Source: an uncultured Collinsella sp. (GTDB taxonomy: Bacteria > Actinomycetota > Coriobacteriia > Coriobacteriales > Coriobacteriaceae). From it: 15,706 bases of DNA. This document shows, in pieces, positions 6,304 to 13,711 of this stretch (its first letter is position 1; each line of letters begins with the position of its first letter). Made by a program: the position numbers and the translations under genes. The notes under the pieces were generated by a model, which did not search any database, was not told where the DNA came from, and saw only the letters and a list, made by a program, of their open reading frames with translations. The stretch lies in NCBI GenBank assembly GCA_902496375.1, contig CABVAS010000017.1:1-15706 (forward strand), given 5' to 3'.

Positions 6304-7617
6304 CTAGTTGCGCCTAAGGTGGACGACGGTCTCGCAGTGGAAGGTTTGTGGGAACAGGTCGACTGGCGTGATCTTTACGGGGGAGAAGGTGCCTTCTTCG
6401 ACAAAGCGTTTGAGATCGCGCGCCAGGGTGGCCGGGTCGCAGCTCACGTAGGCGACATCGCGGGCACTCGTGCTGGCGATAAGGCCGATCGCCTCGGGGG
6501 CGAGGCCTGCGCGCGGCGGGTCGACCACCAAGATGTCGGCATCCTGGTCGGGGAACTCGCGCACCGCGTCTCCGCCAATGACGTCGACGTTATCAAGCTT
6601 GTTGATTTCCAGGTTACGGCGTAGATCGCGCACGGCGGGGCCGTAGGCCTCGACGGCAGCGACAAAGTCGCAGCGGCGGGCGAGCGGCAGGGTAAAGGTG
6701 CCGGCACCGCAGTACAGGTCCACGGCAAGCTCGTCTTCCTGCGGGTCGAGCGCTTCCATGACAAGATCGATCAAAATCTCGGCACCCTTGGTGTTGACCT
6801 GGAAAAAAGACGGGGCAGACAAGCGCATCTGATCCTCGGCGATATTCTCGGTCCATGAGCCCTCTCCGGCGAGCATTTCGACCTTGGAGACACGGCGGGC
6901 CTTCTTTTCGCCCTTGCTCATCACGCGTACGATGCTCGTAGGATGAGCGGCGTCCGCCAGCACGCGGGAGACCTGCGAGCGCGGAAAAGAGCCTGTGGGC
7001 GTCCAGAGTGCGACCTCGAGTGCCTTGGTGCGGCGCGATGCGCGAATGCCCACGCGTTCGAGCCCCAAGTCATGGCTGCCGCTTAGATAGTTGAGTGCGC
7101 CGACGACCGATTTGAGTGCCTTCGGGAAGCGCTTATCGAACAGCGGACACATATCGACGGTCACGATTTTGCTGGGGTCGACACCGTGCATGCCAAGGCG
7201 CACGCGACCGTTGACGACGGTCGGTTCGAGCTCGATTTTATTGCGGTAGCCCCAGTCGTCCTTGGTGTGGCAGATGGGCTGTACCAACTCATCTGCCAGC
7301 TCAGGAGCGAACTTGCCGATGCGCTCGAGCGTGGAGCGCAGGTTTTGCTCCTTGGCGGCGAGCTGTGCCGTGCGTGAGAGATTGCCCCACGAGCAGCCGC
7401 CGCAGATGCCCACGAAGGGGCAGGGAGGCTGAATGCGATTGGGGCTTGGCTCCAGAATCTCGGTGGTGCGGGCGCGCATGAATGACTTGCCGTCCTGTAC
7501 GACCTCGGCCTCGACGGTGTCGCCTGCCACGGCACCCTGCACAAAGACGGCCTTGCCGTTGTCGGCGTGCGCCAGCCCGTCGGCGCCGTAGGTCATCGAT
7601 TCTATAGTGAGCTTCAT
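6304..7617 (-). CDS. rlmD: 23S rRNA (uracil-C5)-methyltransferase, RlmD/RumA family
   Basis: An S-adenosylmethionine-dependent enzyme that methylates C5 of a uracil in RNA, probably 23S rRNA U1939 or U747. With the start at 7617 the protein has 437 residues: an N-terminal TRAM RNA-binding domain (about 1-55), a [4Fe-4S] cluster ligand set at Cys66, Cys72, Cys75 and Cys157, SFFQVN near 270, SAM motif DLYCGAGTF at 300-308, DPPRAG at 366-371, and the nucleophile Cys393 in SCDPATLARD, with a C-terminal FHCETVVHL base motif. The ATG at 7617 is chosen because it starts the TRAM strand (MKLTIES) and has AGGA just upstream; a frame 12 codons longer has no homology-like residues. Sequence alone does not separate RlmC, RlmD and RlmCD. 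Confidence 0.92.
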   Translation of the reverse strand: MKLTIESMTYGADGLAHADNGKAVFVQGAVAGDTVEAEVVQDGKSFMRARTTEILEPSPNRIQPPCPFVGICGGCSWGNLSRTAQLAAKEQNLRSTLERIGKFAPELADELVQPICHTKDDWGYRNKIELEPTVVNGRVRLGMHGVDPSKIVTVDMCPLFDKRFPKALKSVVGALNYLSGSHDLGLERVGIRASRRTKALEVALWTPTGSFPRSQVSRVLADAAHPTSIVRVMSKGEKKARRVSKVEMLAGEGSWTENIAEDQMRLSAPSFFQVNTKGAEILIDLVMEALDPQEDELAVDLYCGAGTFTLPLARRCDFVAAVEAYGPAVRDLRRNLEINKLDNVDVIGGDAVREFPDQDADILVVDPPRAGLAPEAIGLIASTSARDVAYVSCDPATLARDLKRFVEEGTFSPVKITPVDLFPQTFHCETVVHLRRN

Positions 7618-7665
7618 ATTCCTGCCTGTCATTCGCGTTGTTGTTCGCACCATGGTAGCAGGGAA

Positions 7666-7707
7666 AAGCGCCCCGCATCCGAGGCTTTCCTCAAATGCGG
7701 GGCGCTT
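7666..7707 (-). terminator. Rho-independent terminator of ppk
   Basis: A perfect 13-bp inverted repeat pairs AAGCGCCCCGCAT (7666-7678) with 7695-7707. A smaller GAGG-CTTT-CCTC hairpin sits in the loop. On the minus strand the stem runs into CTTTTCCC. It starts 24 bases after the ppk stop. Confidence 0.85.
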
Positions 7708-7730
7708 CTACAAACTGCTTCTACAAACGA

Positions 7731-10133
7731 CTATTTCGTCTTGCCGGTAATGAGCGTCTTAAGACCCAGGCCGATCAGACCCAGGCCCATGCGCACGCGG
7801 CCGGGGCGATGGCGCTCGATGGCCTTGGTCTTGCCAGCGGGCTTATCGCGACGGGCGCTCGTCTCGGGTGCGGGCTTGGTGACCTGCGGATCGGGCTGAG
7901 GCGCAGGTGCAGGCTCGGGCTCAATGACGGTCGCCTGGACCTCTTGGACCTTGGGTGCTACTGGCTGCGGCTCGGCCTCGGAGGCAGGTTCCGCCTCAAT
8001 GACGGGCTCGGGCGCGGCCTCGGCGTTGCGATAGGCGCGCTCCAGCAGGGCTTCCTGTGAGTTGAAGGGTTTCTCACCCTCTGCACGCTCCACGGGGACC
8101 CAGGTGCCGTCGCTCGTGAGGCTGCGGGCCTTCACGTTGTCGCGCAACTGCATGCCCATGTACTCGTGCACCAGGGCGCGGCAGGTGGGGTCGAGCACGG
8201 GGAAGGCAATCTCCACGCGGTGCTCGGTGTTGCGCGTCATCATGTCTGCCGAGCTCAGGTAAATCATGTCCGAGTCCACGCCGAAAGCATAGACGCGCGC
8301 GTGCTCCAAAAAGCGTCCGACGATGGAGCGGACATGCACGTTCTCGGTCTTGCCCGGAACACCGGGCTTGAGGCACGAGATGCCTCGGATGATCATGTCT
8401 ACGCGCACGCCGGCACACGATGCCTCGGCGATCTTGTCGATAACCTCGCGGTCGGTCAGCGAGTTGAGCTTAAAGAACACGCGGGCGGGCTCGCCGGCAA
8501 GGGCGCGCTGGATCTCGCGGTCAAGCCCGCGCATGATGAGCGGTTTCAGTCCGACGGGCGCCACACCCAGGAAGCGGTAGTCGCCGCGCAGGTTGCCCAG
8601 CGACAGGTTGCGGAAGAACAGGTTGGCGTCCTCGCCGATGCCGGGATGGGCTGTCATGAGCATAAAGTCGCTGTAGAGTTTGGCCGTCTTCTCGTTAAAG
8701 TTGCCGGTGCCCAAAAGTGTGAGGCGCGTTAGCGCCATGCCCTCGCGATAGGTGAGCTGGCAGATCTTTGAGTGGCATTTAAAGCCCTCGGAACCATAGA
8801 TGACGGTGCAGCCGGCCTCTTCCAGGCGCTCGGCCCACTCGATGTTGTTCTGCTCGTCAAAGCGTGCGCGGAGCTCCATGAGCACCGTGACCTCTTTGCC
8901 GTTCTCGGCAGCATCGATCAGCGACTCGCATAGGCGGCTCTGCTTGGCCACGCGGTAGAGCGTGATGCGCAACGAGATGCACTCGGGGTCGTAGGCTGCT
9001 TCGTGCACCAGGTCCAAGAACGGGTTCATGGCCTCGTAAGGGTAGAAGAGCAGCTTGTCGTGCTGCAGCACCTGCTCGCGGATGGAGCGGGTCATGTCGA
9101 TGGTGGGATTGGGCTGCGGCTTAAACGGCGTAAAGAGCAGCTCGTTGCGCAGGTGCTCGGGAATCTTGCCCTCAATGCCAAAGACGTAGCCCAGGTTGAG
9201 CGGGATATCGCAGGTAAAGACCGAGCGACGCGAAAGCTCGAGCGCCTTGCGGATAGTCTTGAGCGTCGCCTTCTCGAGCGATCCCGAGACCGCGAGCACT
9301 ACCGGCTGCAGGCGCAGGCGCTTCTTGAGAATGCGCTTCATGTGCTGGCGGTAGTCCTCTTCCTCCTCGACGCCCTCGCCGTCCGGATCGATGTCAGCGT
9401 TGCGGGTGACGCGGATCAGCGCACGATCCAGCGGCTTATAGGAGCCAAAGCAGCTGTCCAGGCAGGCGAGGATGACGTCCTCGAGCAGGATGTAGGAGTA
9501 GGTGCCGGTGGGCGAGGGGATCTCGACCACGCGGTTCATCGAGGCGGGAATCTCGATAAGGCCCAGCAGGCTCTCCTCGTCGGTGGCACCGTCCAGACCA
9601 CAGGCCAGATAGAGCGCGCCATTGCGCAGGTTGGGGAAGGGGTGGCGAGGATCGATGACCAGCGGCGAGATGACCGGTGACACGTAGGCCTGGAAGTAGC
9701 GGGTTACAAAGGTGCGCTCCTCGGGCGTAAGCGAATCGATGCGGGCGCGGTGAACGCCCAAGGTGTCGAGCTTGCCCTCGATGCTCTTAAAGATGGACTC
9801 CCAACGGGTAAGGAGCCCGGGCATTTCGGCCATGACAGCATTGACCTGTTCGGAGGCGGTCATATTGCTCTTGTTGTCGACAGGTTGTTTTTTGAGCTCC
9901 GCCAGATCGGACAGGCCGCCCACGCGCACCATAAGGAACTCGTCGAGGTTGGACTCGAAGATCGAGACGAACTTTAGTCGCTCGAATAACGGAACGGTTT
10001 CGTCGAAGGCTTCGTCGAGCACGCGGTTGTCAAAGCGTAGCCAGCTGAGCTCTCGGTTTTGCGTGTACGAGAAGTCGCGCGGCGGTTTGCGCAGCTTTGC
10101 GGCGGCTTGCTTCTTTTCGATTTTGCTCGGCAT
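7731..10133 (-). CDS. ppk1: Polyphosphate kinase 1 with an extended C-terminal tail
   Basis: This enzyme reversibly polymerises the gamma phosphate of ATP into inorganic polyphosphate; it is usually at the membrane face or polyphosphate granules. The 800-residue protein has the N-terminal NRELSWLRFDNRVL block, the arginine-rich nucleotide-binding middle, and the two histidines of the PLD-like catalytic domains: His454 in GFKCHSK (phospho-histidine) and His611 in EHARVYAFG. The conserved enzyme ends near residue 700. A Pro/Glu/Ala-rich stretch (about 705-756), a basic stretch (about 760-780) and a glycine-leucine-rich end (about 782-796) follow. Start at 10133 (MPSKIEKK): ATG at 10139 is equally possible. 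A GTG at 10178 is open but lies upstream of the candidate promoter start point. Confidence 0.94.
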   Translation of the reverse strand: MPSKIEKKQAAAKLRKPPRDFSYTQNRELSWLRFDNRVLDEAFDETVPLFERLKFVSIFESNLDEFLMVRVGGLSDLAELKKQPVDNKSNMTASEQVNAVMAEMPGLLTRWESIFKSIEGKLDTLGVHRARIDSLTPEERTFVTRYFQAYVSPVISPLVIDPRHPFPNLRNGALYLACGLDGATDEESLLGLIEIPASMNRVVEIPSPTGTYSYILLEDVILACLDSCFGSYKPLDRALIRVTRNADIDPDGEGVEEEEDYRQHMKRILKKRLRLQPVVLAVSGSLEKATLKTIRKALELSRRSVFTCDIPLNLGYVFGIEGKIPEHLRNELLFTPFKPQPNPTIDMTRSIREQVLQHDKLLFYPYEAMNPFLDLVHEAAYDPECISLRITLYRVAKQSRLCESLIDAAENGKEVTVLMELRARFDEQNNIEWAERLEEAGCTVIYGSEGFKCHSKICQLTYREGMALTRLTLLGTGNFNEKTAKLYSDFMLMTAHPGIGEDANLFFRNLSLGNLRGDYRFLGVAPVGLKPLIMRGLDREIQRALAGEPARVFFKLNSLTDREVIDKIAEASCAGVRVDMIIRGISCLKPGVPGKTENVHVRSIVGRFLEHARVYAFGVDSDMIYLSSADMMTRNTEHRVEIAFPVLDPTCRALVHEYMGMQLRDNVKARSLTSDGTWVPVERAEGEKPFNSQEALLERAYRNAEAAPEPVIEAEPASEAEPQPVAPKVQEVQATVIEPEPAPAPQPDPQVTKPAPETSARRDKPAGKTKAIERHRPGRVRMGLGLIGLGLKTLITGKTK

Positions 10134-10168
10134 ATGCATCTGTCCGTTCAGTCCCCACAAGGGACGGT

Positions 10169-10196
10169 AGCCTAACACTAATCACTATTGTCTCAA
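10169..10196 (-). promoter_or_regulatory. Candidate promoter of ppk
   Basis: On the minus strand TTGAGA (10191-10196) is followed after 16 bp by TAGGCT (10169-10174). Transcription would start near 10162, giving a leader of about 30 bases that contains the small hairpin GTCCC-CACAA-GGGAC (10151-10165). The -10 is poor, so this is tentative. A CCGTTC site on the same strand begins exactly 60 bp upstream of the -10, matching the distal site at the arcA promoters. Confidence 0.33.
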
Positions 10197-10541
10197 TTTA
10201 GTCGACCGCTGGCACGGACGTATCGCGTGAACGGTATCTTTACCTACTTCTTACGCTGACAAGTCATAGGACTGACGTCCTGCTCGTCTGCAAGCGGTCT
10301 ATATCCTCACTCAACTGGTACGTAAGTGTGAATAAGAATGATGGATAGCTGAATATCATTGAATGCAGGCAGAAACGTAAACAAACATCATTTATATACA
10401 TAAAACCGATTTAGCTATGCAATTCTGAATCAAAAGTTTAGAGATGCAATTGCAAATAGTTTTTAGGAAAAAAGAGCGTTTACCTTAGAAAAGTTACTTT
10501 AGAACGCCGAAGTACATTATGGGGGAATCTCGTGCGATATA
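10197..10541. other. AT-rich intergenic region between ppk and arcA copy 1
   Basis: No gene is seen. It holds GAACGGT at 10229-10235, an inverted version of the promoter-proximal operator motif. It also holds a possible ArgR-like box TGTGAATAAGAATGATGG starting near 10327, ATGCAATT twice (10417-10424 and 10444-10451), and the perfect palindrome TGCAATTGCA at 10445-10454. Parts of 10410-10500 align loosely with 13500-13600 upstream of the second arcA. The ArgR assignment is weak because the right half-site is poor. Confidence 0.5.
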
Positions 10542-10607
10542 CCGTTCATCGCACTTTGTTGACCGTTCGGGGGCGAGGTGGAATTGCGGGTGGAATTTGG
10601 ATATAAC
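10542..10607 (+). promoter_or_regulatory. arcA copy 1 promoter with tandem CCGTTC operator
   Basis: CCGTTC occurs at 10542-10547 and 10563-10568, an offset of 21 bp. A -35 region TGGAAT (10579-10584) and a -10 TATAAC (10602-10607) follow with a 17-bp spacer. The same elements with identical spacings recur before the second arcA, although the bases between the two CCGTTC sites differ. The poor -35 together with upstream direct repeats suggests activation by a regulator not encoded here. Confidence 0.65.
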
Positions 10608-10624
10608 TAGAGCTGTCAGCAAGC

Positions 10625-10672
10625 AGCGTCCGCTATGGAAGGGCGCTGAGAGATTCGGCCGAAAGGCCCGAA
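10625..10672 (+). promoter_or_regulatory. Two-hairpin leader of arcA copy 1
   Basis: Hairpin 1 pairs AGCGTCC (10625-10631) with GGGCGCT (10641-10647), including one G-U pair. Hairpin 2 pairs TTCGGCC (10654-10660) with GGCCCGAA (10665-10672), with one bulged C and a GAAA tetraloop. The ribosome site follows: AAAGG and then AGGAGG at 10681-10686, the latter only two bases from the ATG. A similar two-hairpin layout with different bases precedes copy 2. Confidence 0.55.
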
Positions 10673-11929
10673 AGAAAGGTAGGAGGCCATGACGAAAGGT
10701 CTGCACGTGCCTTCCGAGATCGGCAAGCTCAGGAAGGTCTGCCTGCACCGTCCCGGCGACGAGCTCCTCAACCTGCCGCCCGACGAGCTCGAGCGACTCC
10801 TGTTCGACGACGTCCCGTTCCTGGAGGTCGCGCAGCAGGAGCACGACACCTTCGCCCAGATCCTGAGGGACCAGGGCGTGGAGGTCCTCTATCTCGAGAA
10901 CCTCGTCGCCGAGGTGTTCGACCAGGTCCCCGGCGCCCGCGCCGAGTTCACCGACCAGTACATCGCCGAGGCCGGCATCCGCGGCCAGCACATGCCGCAG
11001 ATCGTCCGCGAGAAGCTGGACTCCATCGAGGACAACCTCGAGTTCGTCAAGAAGACCATGGCCGGCATGACCAAGTCCGAGATCGACATGCCCCTCACGG
11101 CGTCCACGACCCTCGACTCCCTGGTCAACTCCGAGTCCGAGTCCGACCTGATCATCGACCCGATGCCCAACCTCTACTTCACCCGCGACCCGTTCGCGGT
11201 CGTCGGCGAGGGCGTCAACCTCAACCGCATGTACTCGGTCACCCGCAACCGCGAGACCCTGTACGGCAAGTACATCTTCAAGTACCACCCCGACTACAAG
11301 GACGTCTCGCTGTACTTCCGCCGCGACTGCCAGTTCCACACCGAGGGCGGCGACGTGCTGAACATCAACGAGAAGACCCTCGCCGTCGGCATCTCCCAGC
11401 GCACCCAGGCCGCCGCGATCGACGTCATGGCCCAGAACATCTTCTGGAACTCCGACTCCAAGGTCGAGCGCATCCTGGCCTTCGACATCCCGGTCTCGCG
11501 CGCCTTCATGCACCTCGACACGGTCTTCACCCAGATCGACGTCGATAAGTTCACGATCCATCCCGCCATCATGGGCACCCTGCGCGTCTACGAGCTGACC
11601 GCCGGCAAGAACCCGGGCGACGTGAACATCCGCCTGATCGAGGACACCCTCGAGCACGTCCTGGAGGACGCCACCGGCGTCGACCAGGTCAAGCTGATCC
11701 CCTGCGGCGGCGGCGACCCGATCGCGGCCTCCCGCGAGCAGTGGAACGACGGCTCCAACACCCTGTGCGTCGAGCCCGGCAAGATCTGCGTCTACGCCCG
11801 CAACACCGTCACCAACGACGTGCTGTACAAGGAGGGCCTGGACCTTCTCGTCGTGCCCTCCGCAGAGCTCTCCCGCGGCCGCGGCGGCCCGCGCTGCATG
11901 AGCATGCCCTTCTGGCGCGAGGACCTCTA
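10665..11929 (+). repeat. Direct repeat, copy 1 of the arcA block (about 1,265 bp)
   Basis: By eye every base from 10665 to 11929 matches 13754 to 15018, an offset of 3,089 bp. The block begins 24 bases before the start codon and ends inside the stop codon, where copy 1 has TAA and copy 2 has TAG. Outside the block similarity drops to scattered motifs. Confidence 0.9.
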
Positions 11930-11930
11930 A
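10689..11930 (+). CDS. arcA: Arginine deiminase, copy 1
   Basis: Hydrolyses L-arginine to citrulline and ammonia, the first step of the arginine deiminase pathway, which gives ATP and acid resistance to anaerobes. The 413-residue cytoplasmic protein is of normal length. It has the guanidine-modifying fold signatures: YFTRDPFA with Asp167, FHTEGGDVLNIN with Glu219, MHLDTVFTQ with catalytic His275 and Asp277, and the nucleophile Cys403 in GGPRCMSMPF. All key residues are present. A tight AGGAGG stands two bases before the ATG, with AAAGG further up. Nearly every codon ends in C or G, more so than in neighbours. A second copy with identical protein lies at 13778. A strong terminator follows, so this copy is probably a single-gene transcript. 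Confidence 0.97.
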   Translation: MTKGLHVPSEIGKLRKVCLHRPGDELLNLPPDELERLLFDDVPFLEVAQQEHDTFAQILRDQGVEVLYLENLVAEVFDQVPGARAEFTDQYIAEAGIRGQHMPQIVREKLDSIEDNLEFVKKTMAGMTKSEIDMPLTASTTLDSLVNSESESDLIIDPMPNLYFTRDPFAVVGEGVNLNRMYSVTRNRETLYGKYIFKYHPDYKDVSLYFRRDCQFHTEGGDVLNINEKTLAVGISQRTQAAAIDVMAQNIFWNSDSKVERILAFDIPVSRAFMHLDTVFTQIDVDKFTIHPAIMGTLRVYELTAGKNPGDVNIRLIEDTLEHVLEDATGVDQVKLIPCGGGDPIAASREQWNDGSNTLCVEPGKICVYARNTVTNDVLYKEGLDLLVVPSAELSRGRGGPRCMSMPFWREDL

Positions 11931-11990
11931 GGTCTTCAAGGACTCGTACGGGTCATAATACATACATCTAGCTGCCATTAGATGTCTCCC

Positions 11991-12024
11991 ATTGGGGCGG
12001 TGCGGGTTTTCGCACCGCCCCAAT
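11991..12024 (+). terminator. Strong terminator after arcA copy 1
   Basis: A perfect 14-bp stem, ATTGGGGCGGTGCG (11991-12004) with 12011-12024, closes a GGTTTT loop and is followed by CTTGT. A smaller hairpin, ACATCTA (11964-11970) with TAGATGT (11979-11985), precedes it. Confidence 0.85.
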
Positions 12025-12079
12025 CTTGTATGAGGAACGTCAACACGATTGGACGACTGCTTTTGTAAGGAGCTTGGCC

Positions 12080-13204
12080 ATGGACATCAAGACGATTGGC
12101 GTTGAGGAATGGCTCAACGTTTGGGAGAAGAGCGCCACGTGGGACATCGCCCAGTCGACGATCTCGTCGCTCACCATGGGCGAGCTGCGCGCGCTCGATG
12201 AACAGGACGGCGCCACGTTCTACGAGCGCCTGGACCGCGAGAAGATGAACTACGGCTGGATCGAGGGCTCGCCGGAGTTTAAGGCCGAGGTTGCCAAGCT
12301 GTATCGTCGGGAGGTCAATCCCGATCACATTCTGCAGACCAATGGCTGCACGGGCGCTAACCTCAACGCCATCATGGCTGTGGTCGAGCCCGGCGACCAT
12401 GTTATCGCCGAGTGGCCCACCTACGCGCCGCTCTACGAGATTCCGCGCACGCTGGGCGCCGAGGTCGAGTATTGGGAGCTTCGCGAGGAATTCGGCTGGA
12501 AGCCCGATATCGAGGAACTCAAGCGCTTGGTGCGCCCCAACACCAAGCTTATCTGCATAAACAACGCATCGAACCCCATCGGTACGGTGCTCGATGCCGA
12601 TATGCTCGGCCAGATTGCCGAGATCGCCCGTTCGGTGGGCGCCTACGTGCTGTGCGACGAGGTGTATCTGCCGCTCGAAAGCACTGAGTCCTTTATGTCG
12701 ATGGTCGACGTGTACGAGAGGGCCATTGTCACCAACTCGTTGTCGAAGACCTATTCGACGCCTGCGGCCCGCGTGGGCTGGGTCCTGGCCGACGAAGAGG
12801 TGTCCAACCGCATCCGTACCTATCGCGATTACACCATGATCTGCGGCGGCGTGTTCAACGATGCCTTGGCGACCTATGTGCTTGAGCACAAGGATAAGAT
12901 TCTCGAGCGCAATCGCAAGATCGTGTTTGGCAACCGCGATATCGCGCAGGCTTGGATCGATACGCAGCATCGCGTTTCCTGGACGGCCCCGCAGGGCGTG
13001 TCCACCTCGTTTATCCAGCTGGATATTCCCGAGGATGACGAGGAGTTCTGCAGGCGCCTGCTGTCCGAGAGGGGAGTGCTGCTGGTCCCCGGTAGCCGTT
13101 TTGAGCTTCCCTGCGGCGCACGCCTGGGCTACTGCGCGAGCGAGGACGTTCTGCGCGAGGGCCTGAGACTTTTGGGCGAGGCACTGGCGGAGTTCGATCG
13201 CTAG
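12080..13204 (+). CDS. Pyridoxal-phosphate aminotransferase, class I/II, between the arcA copies
   Basis: A fold type I PLP enzyme of 374 residues. Visible signatures are NGCTGANLNAI (phosphate-site glycine region, about 88-98), NNASNPIGTVLD with Asn165, CDEVYLP with Asp193 and Tyr196, the Schiff-base Lys223 in SLSKTYSTPAARVGW, and a C-terminal substrate-carboxylate Arg in GARLGY. The ATG at 12080 is chosen because AAGGAG lies 7 bases upstream; an upstream TTG frame at 12026 overlaps the end of the preceding terminator. Its position between two arginine deiminase genes suggests a substrate tied to arginine, citrulline or ornithine. Arginine-pyruvate transaminase or a capreomycidine-synthase-like enzyme are possible relatives. 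The substrate is inference only. Confidence 0.88.
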   Translation: MDIKTIGVEEWLNVWEKSATWDIAQSTISSLTMGELRALDEQDGATFYERLDREKMNYGWIEGSPEFKAEVAKLYRREVNPDHILQTNGCTGANLNAIMAVVEPGDHVIAEWPTYAPLYEIPRTLGAEVEYWELREEFGWKPDIEELKRLVRPNTKLICINNASNPIGTVLDADMLGQIAEIARSVGAYVLCDEVYLPLESTESFMSMVDVYERAIVTNSLSKTYSTPAARVGWVLADEEVSNRIRTYRDYTMICGGVFNDALATYVLEHKDKILERNRKIVFGNRDIAQAWIDTQHRVSWTAPQGVSTSFIQLDIPEDDEEFCRRLLSERGVLLVPGSRFELPCGARLGYCASEDVLREGLRLLGEALAEFDR

Positions 13205-13215
13205 GATTCCGATGG

Positions 13216-13293
13216 TCTTCGGGGGCCTTATCCAAATTAGCCGAAGATAATCGAAAACGGACTCGTTTCCCTAGGGGAAGCGAGTCCGTTTTT
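13216..13293 (+). terminator. Terminator after the aminotransferase gene
   Basis: The main hairpin pairs AAAACGGACTCG (13254-13265) with 13281-13292. A TTCCC/GGGAA inner stem sits in the loop, and the stem ends in a run of five T at 13289-13293. An upstream hairpin, TCTTCGG (13216-13222) with CCGAAGA (13241-13247), precedes it. Together they end transcription well before the second arcA. Confidence 0.88.
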
Positions 13294-13629
13294 CTATACC
13301 GAGAAGTCAAGTTGTTACAAATGGGGCCGTAAAGCGAGCCGGTATCCGCTGGGCCTTATACTGAGTTTCCGGTGAACGGTATCAAGCGTCTGGTAAACGG
13401 TAATTTATTTACCAGAAATGAATAGGACAAACTTTTTTCTGAATAAAAGTGAAAATGGTTGAGACGCGGTGTGAACCGCTAATTCTATTCATAGCTTTAT
13501 TGGAAATATGCAATTTGAGGATGGTTTAACAAAGTTTAGTTCCATTTGATTTTAGGATTAAAACGCGTTTAAGCACGTAAATACGCTTTATTAAGATGAA
13601 GTGTGCCATGCGTGAAGTATATGTGTATG
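13294..13629. other. AT-rich intergenic region upstream of arcA copy 2
   Basis: No gene is seen. It carries an inverted operator pair, GAACGG at 13374-13379 and AAACGG at 13395-13400, again 21 bp apart. There is also a TCTGAATAAAA stretch near 13438 at a place similar to the ArgR-like box before copy 1, and ATGCAATT at 13508-13515. A TATAAG on the minus strand near 13355-13360 could be a promoter, but no gene lies in its path except the antisense of the aminotransferase. Confidence 0.5.
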
Positions 13630-13695
13630 CCGTTCACCCCCTATAAAAAACCGTTCGGGGGCAAGGTGGAAGTATGAGCTGATTTTGGATATAAA
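13630..13695 (+). promoter_or_regulatory. arcA copy 2 promoter with tandem CCGTTC operator
   Basis: CCGTTC at 13630-13635 and 13651-13656 are 21 bp apart. TGGAAG (13667-13672) and TATAAA (13690-13695) form the core promoter with a 17-bp spacer. The distance from the proximal CCGTTC to the -10 is 39 bp, exactly as at copy 1. The conserved flanks are CCGTTCGGGGGC, AGGTGGAA and TTTGGATATAA. Confidence 0.65.
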
Positions 13696-13711
13696 TATGT
13701 CGTCAGCAATA

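Noticed and set aside
10134..10178. GTG start at 10178 for polyphosphate kinase
   Set aside because: The added 15 residues do not look like the family, there is no ribosome site, and the best promoter candidate would start transcription downstream of it.
13340..13379. A minus-strand promoter (TATAAG near 13355-13360) that would give an antisense RNA to the aminotransferase
   Set aside because: The -35 is missing and the strong bidirectional-looking hairpin at 13254-13293 would stop it; kept only as a note.
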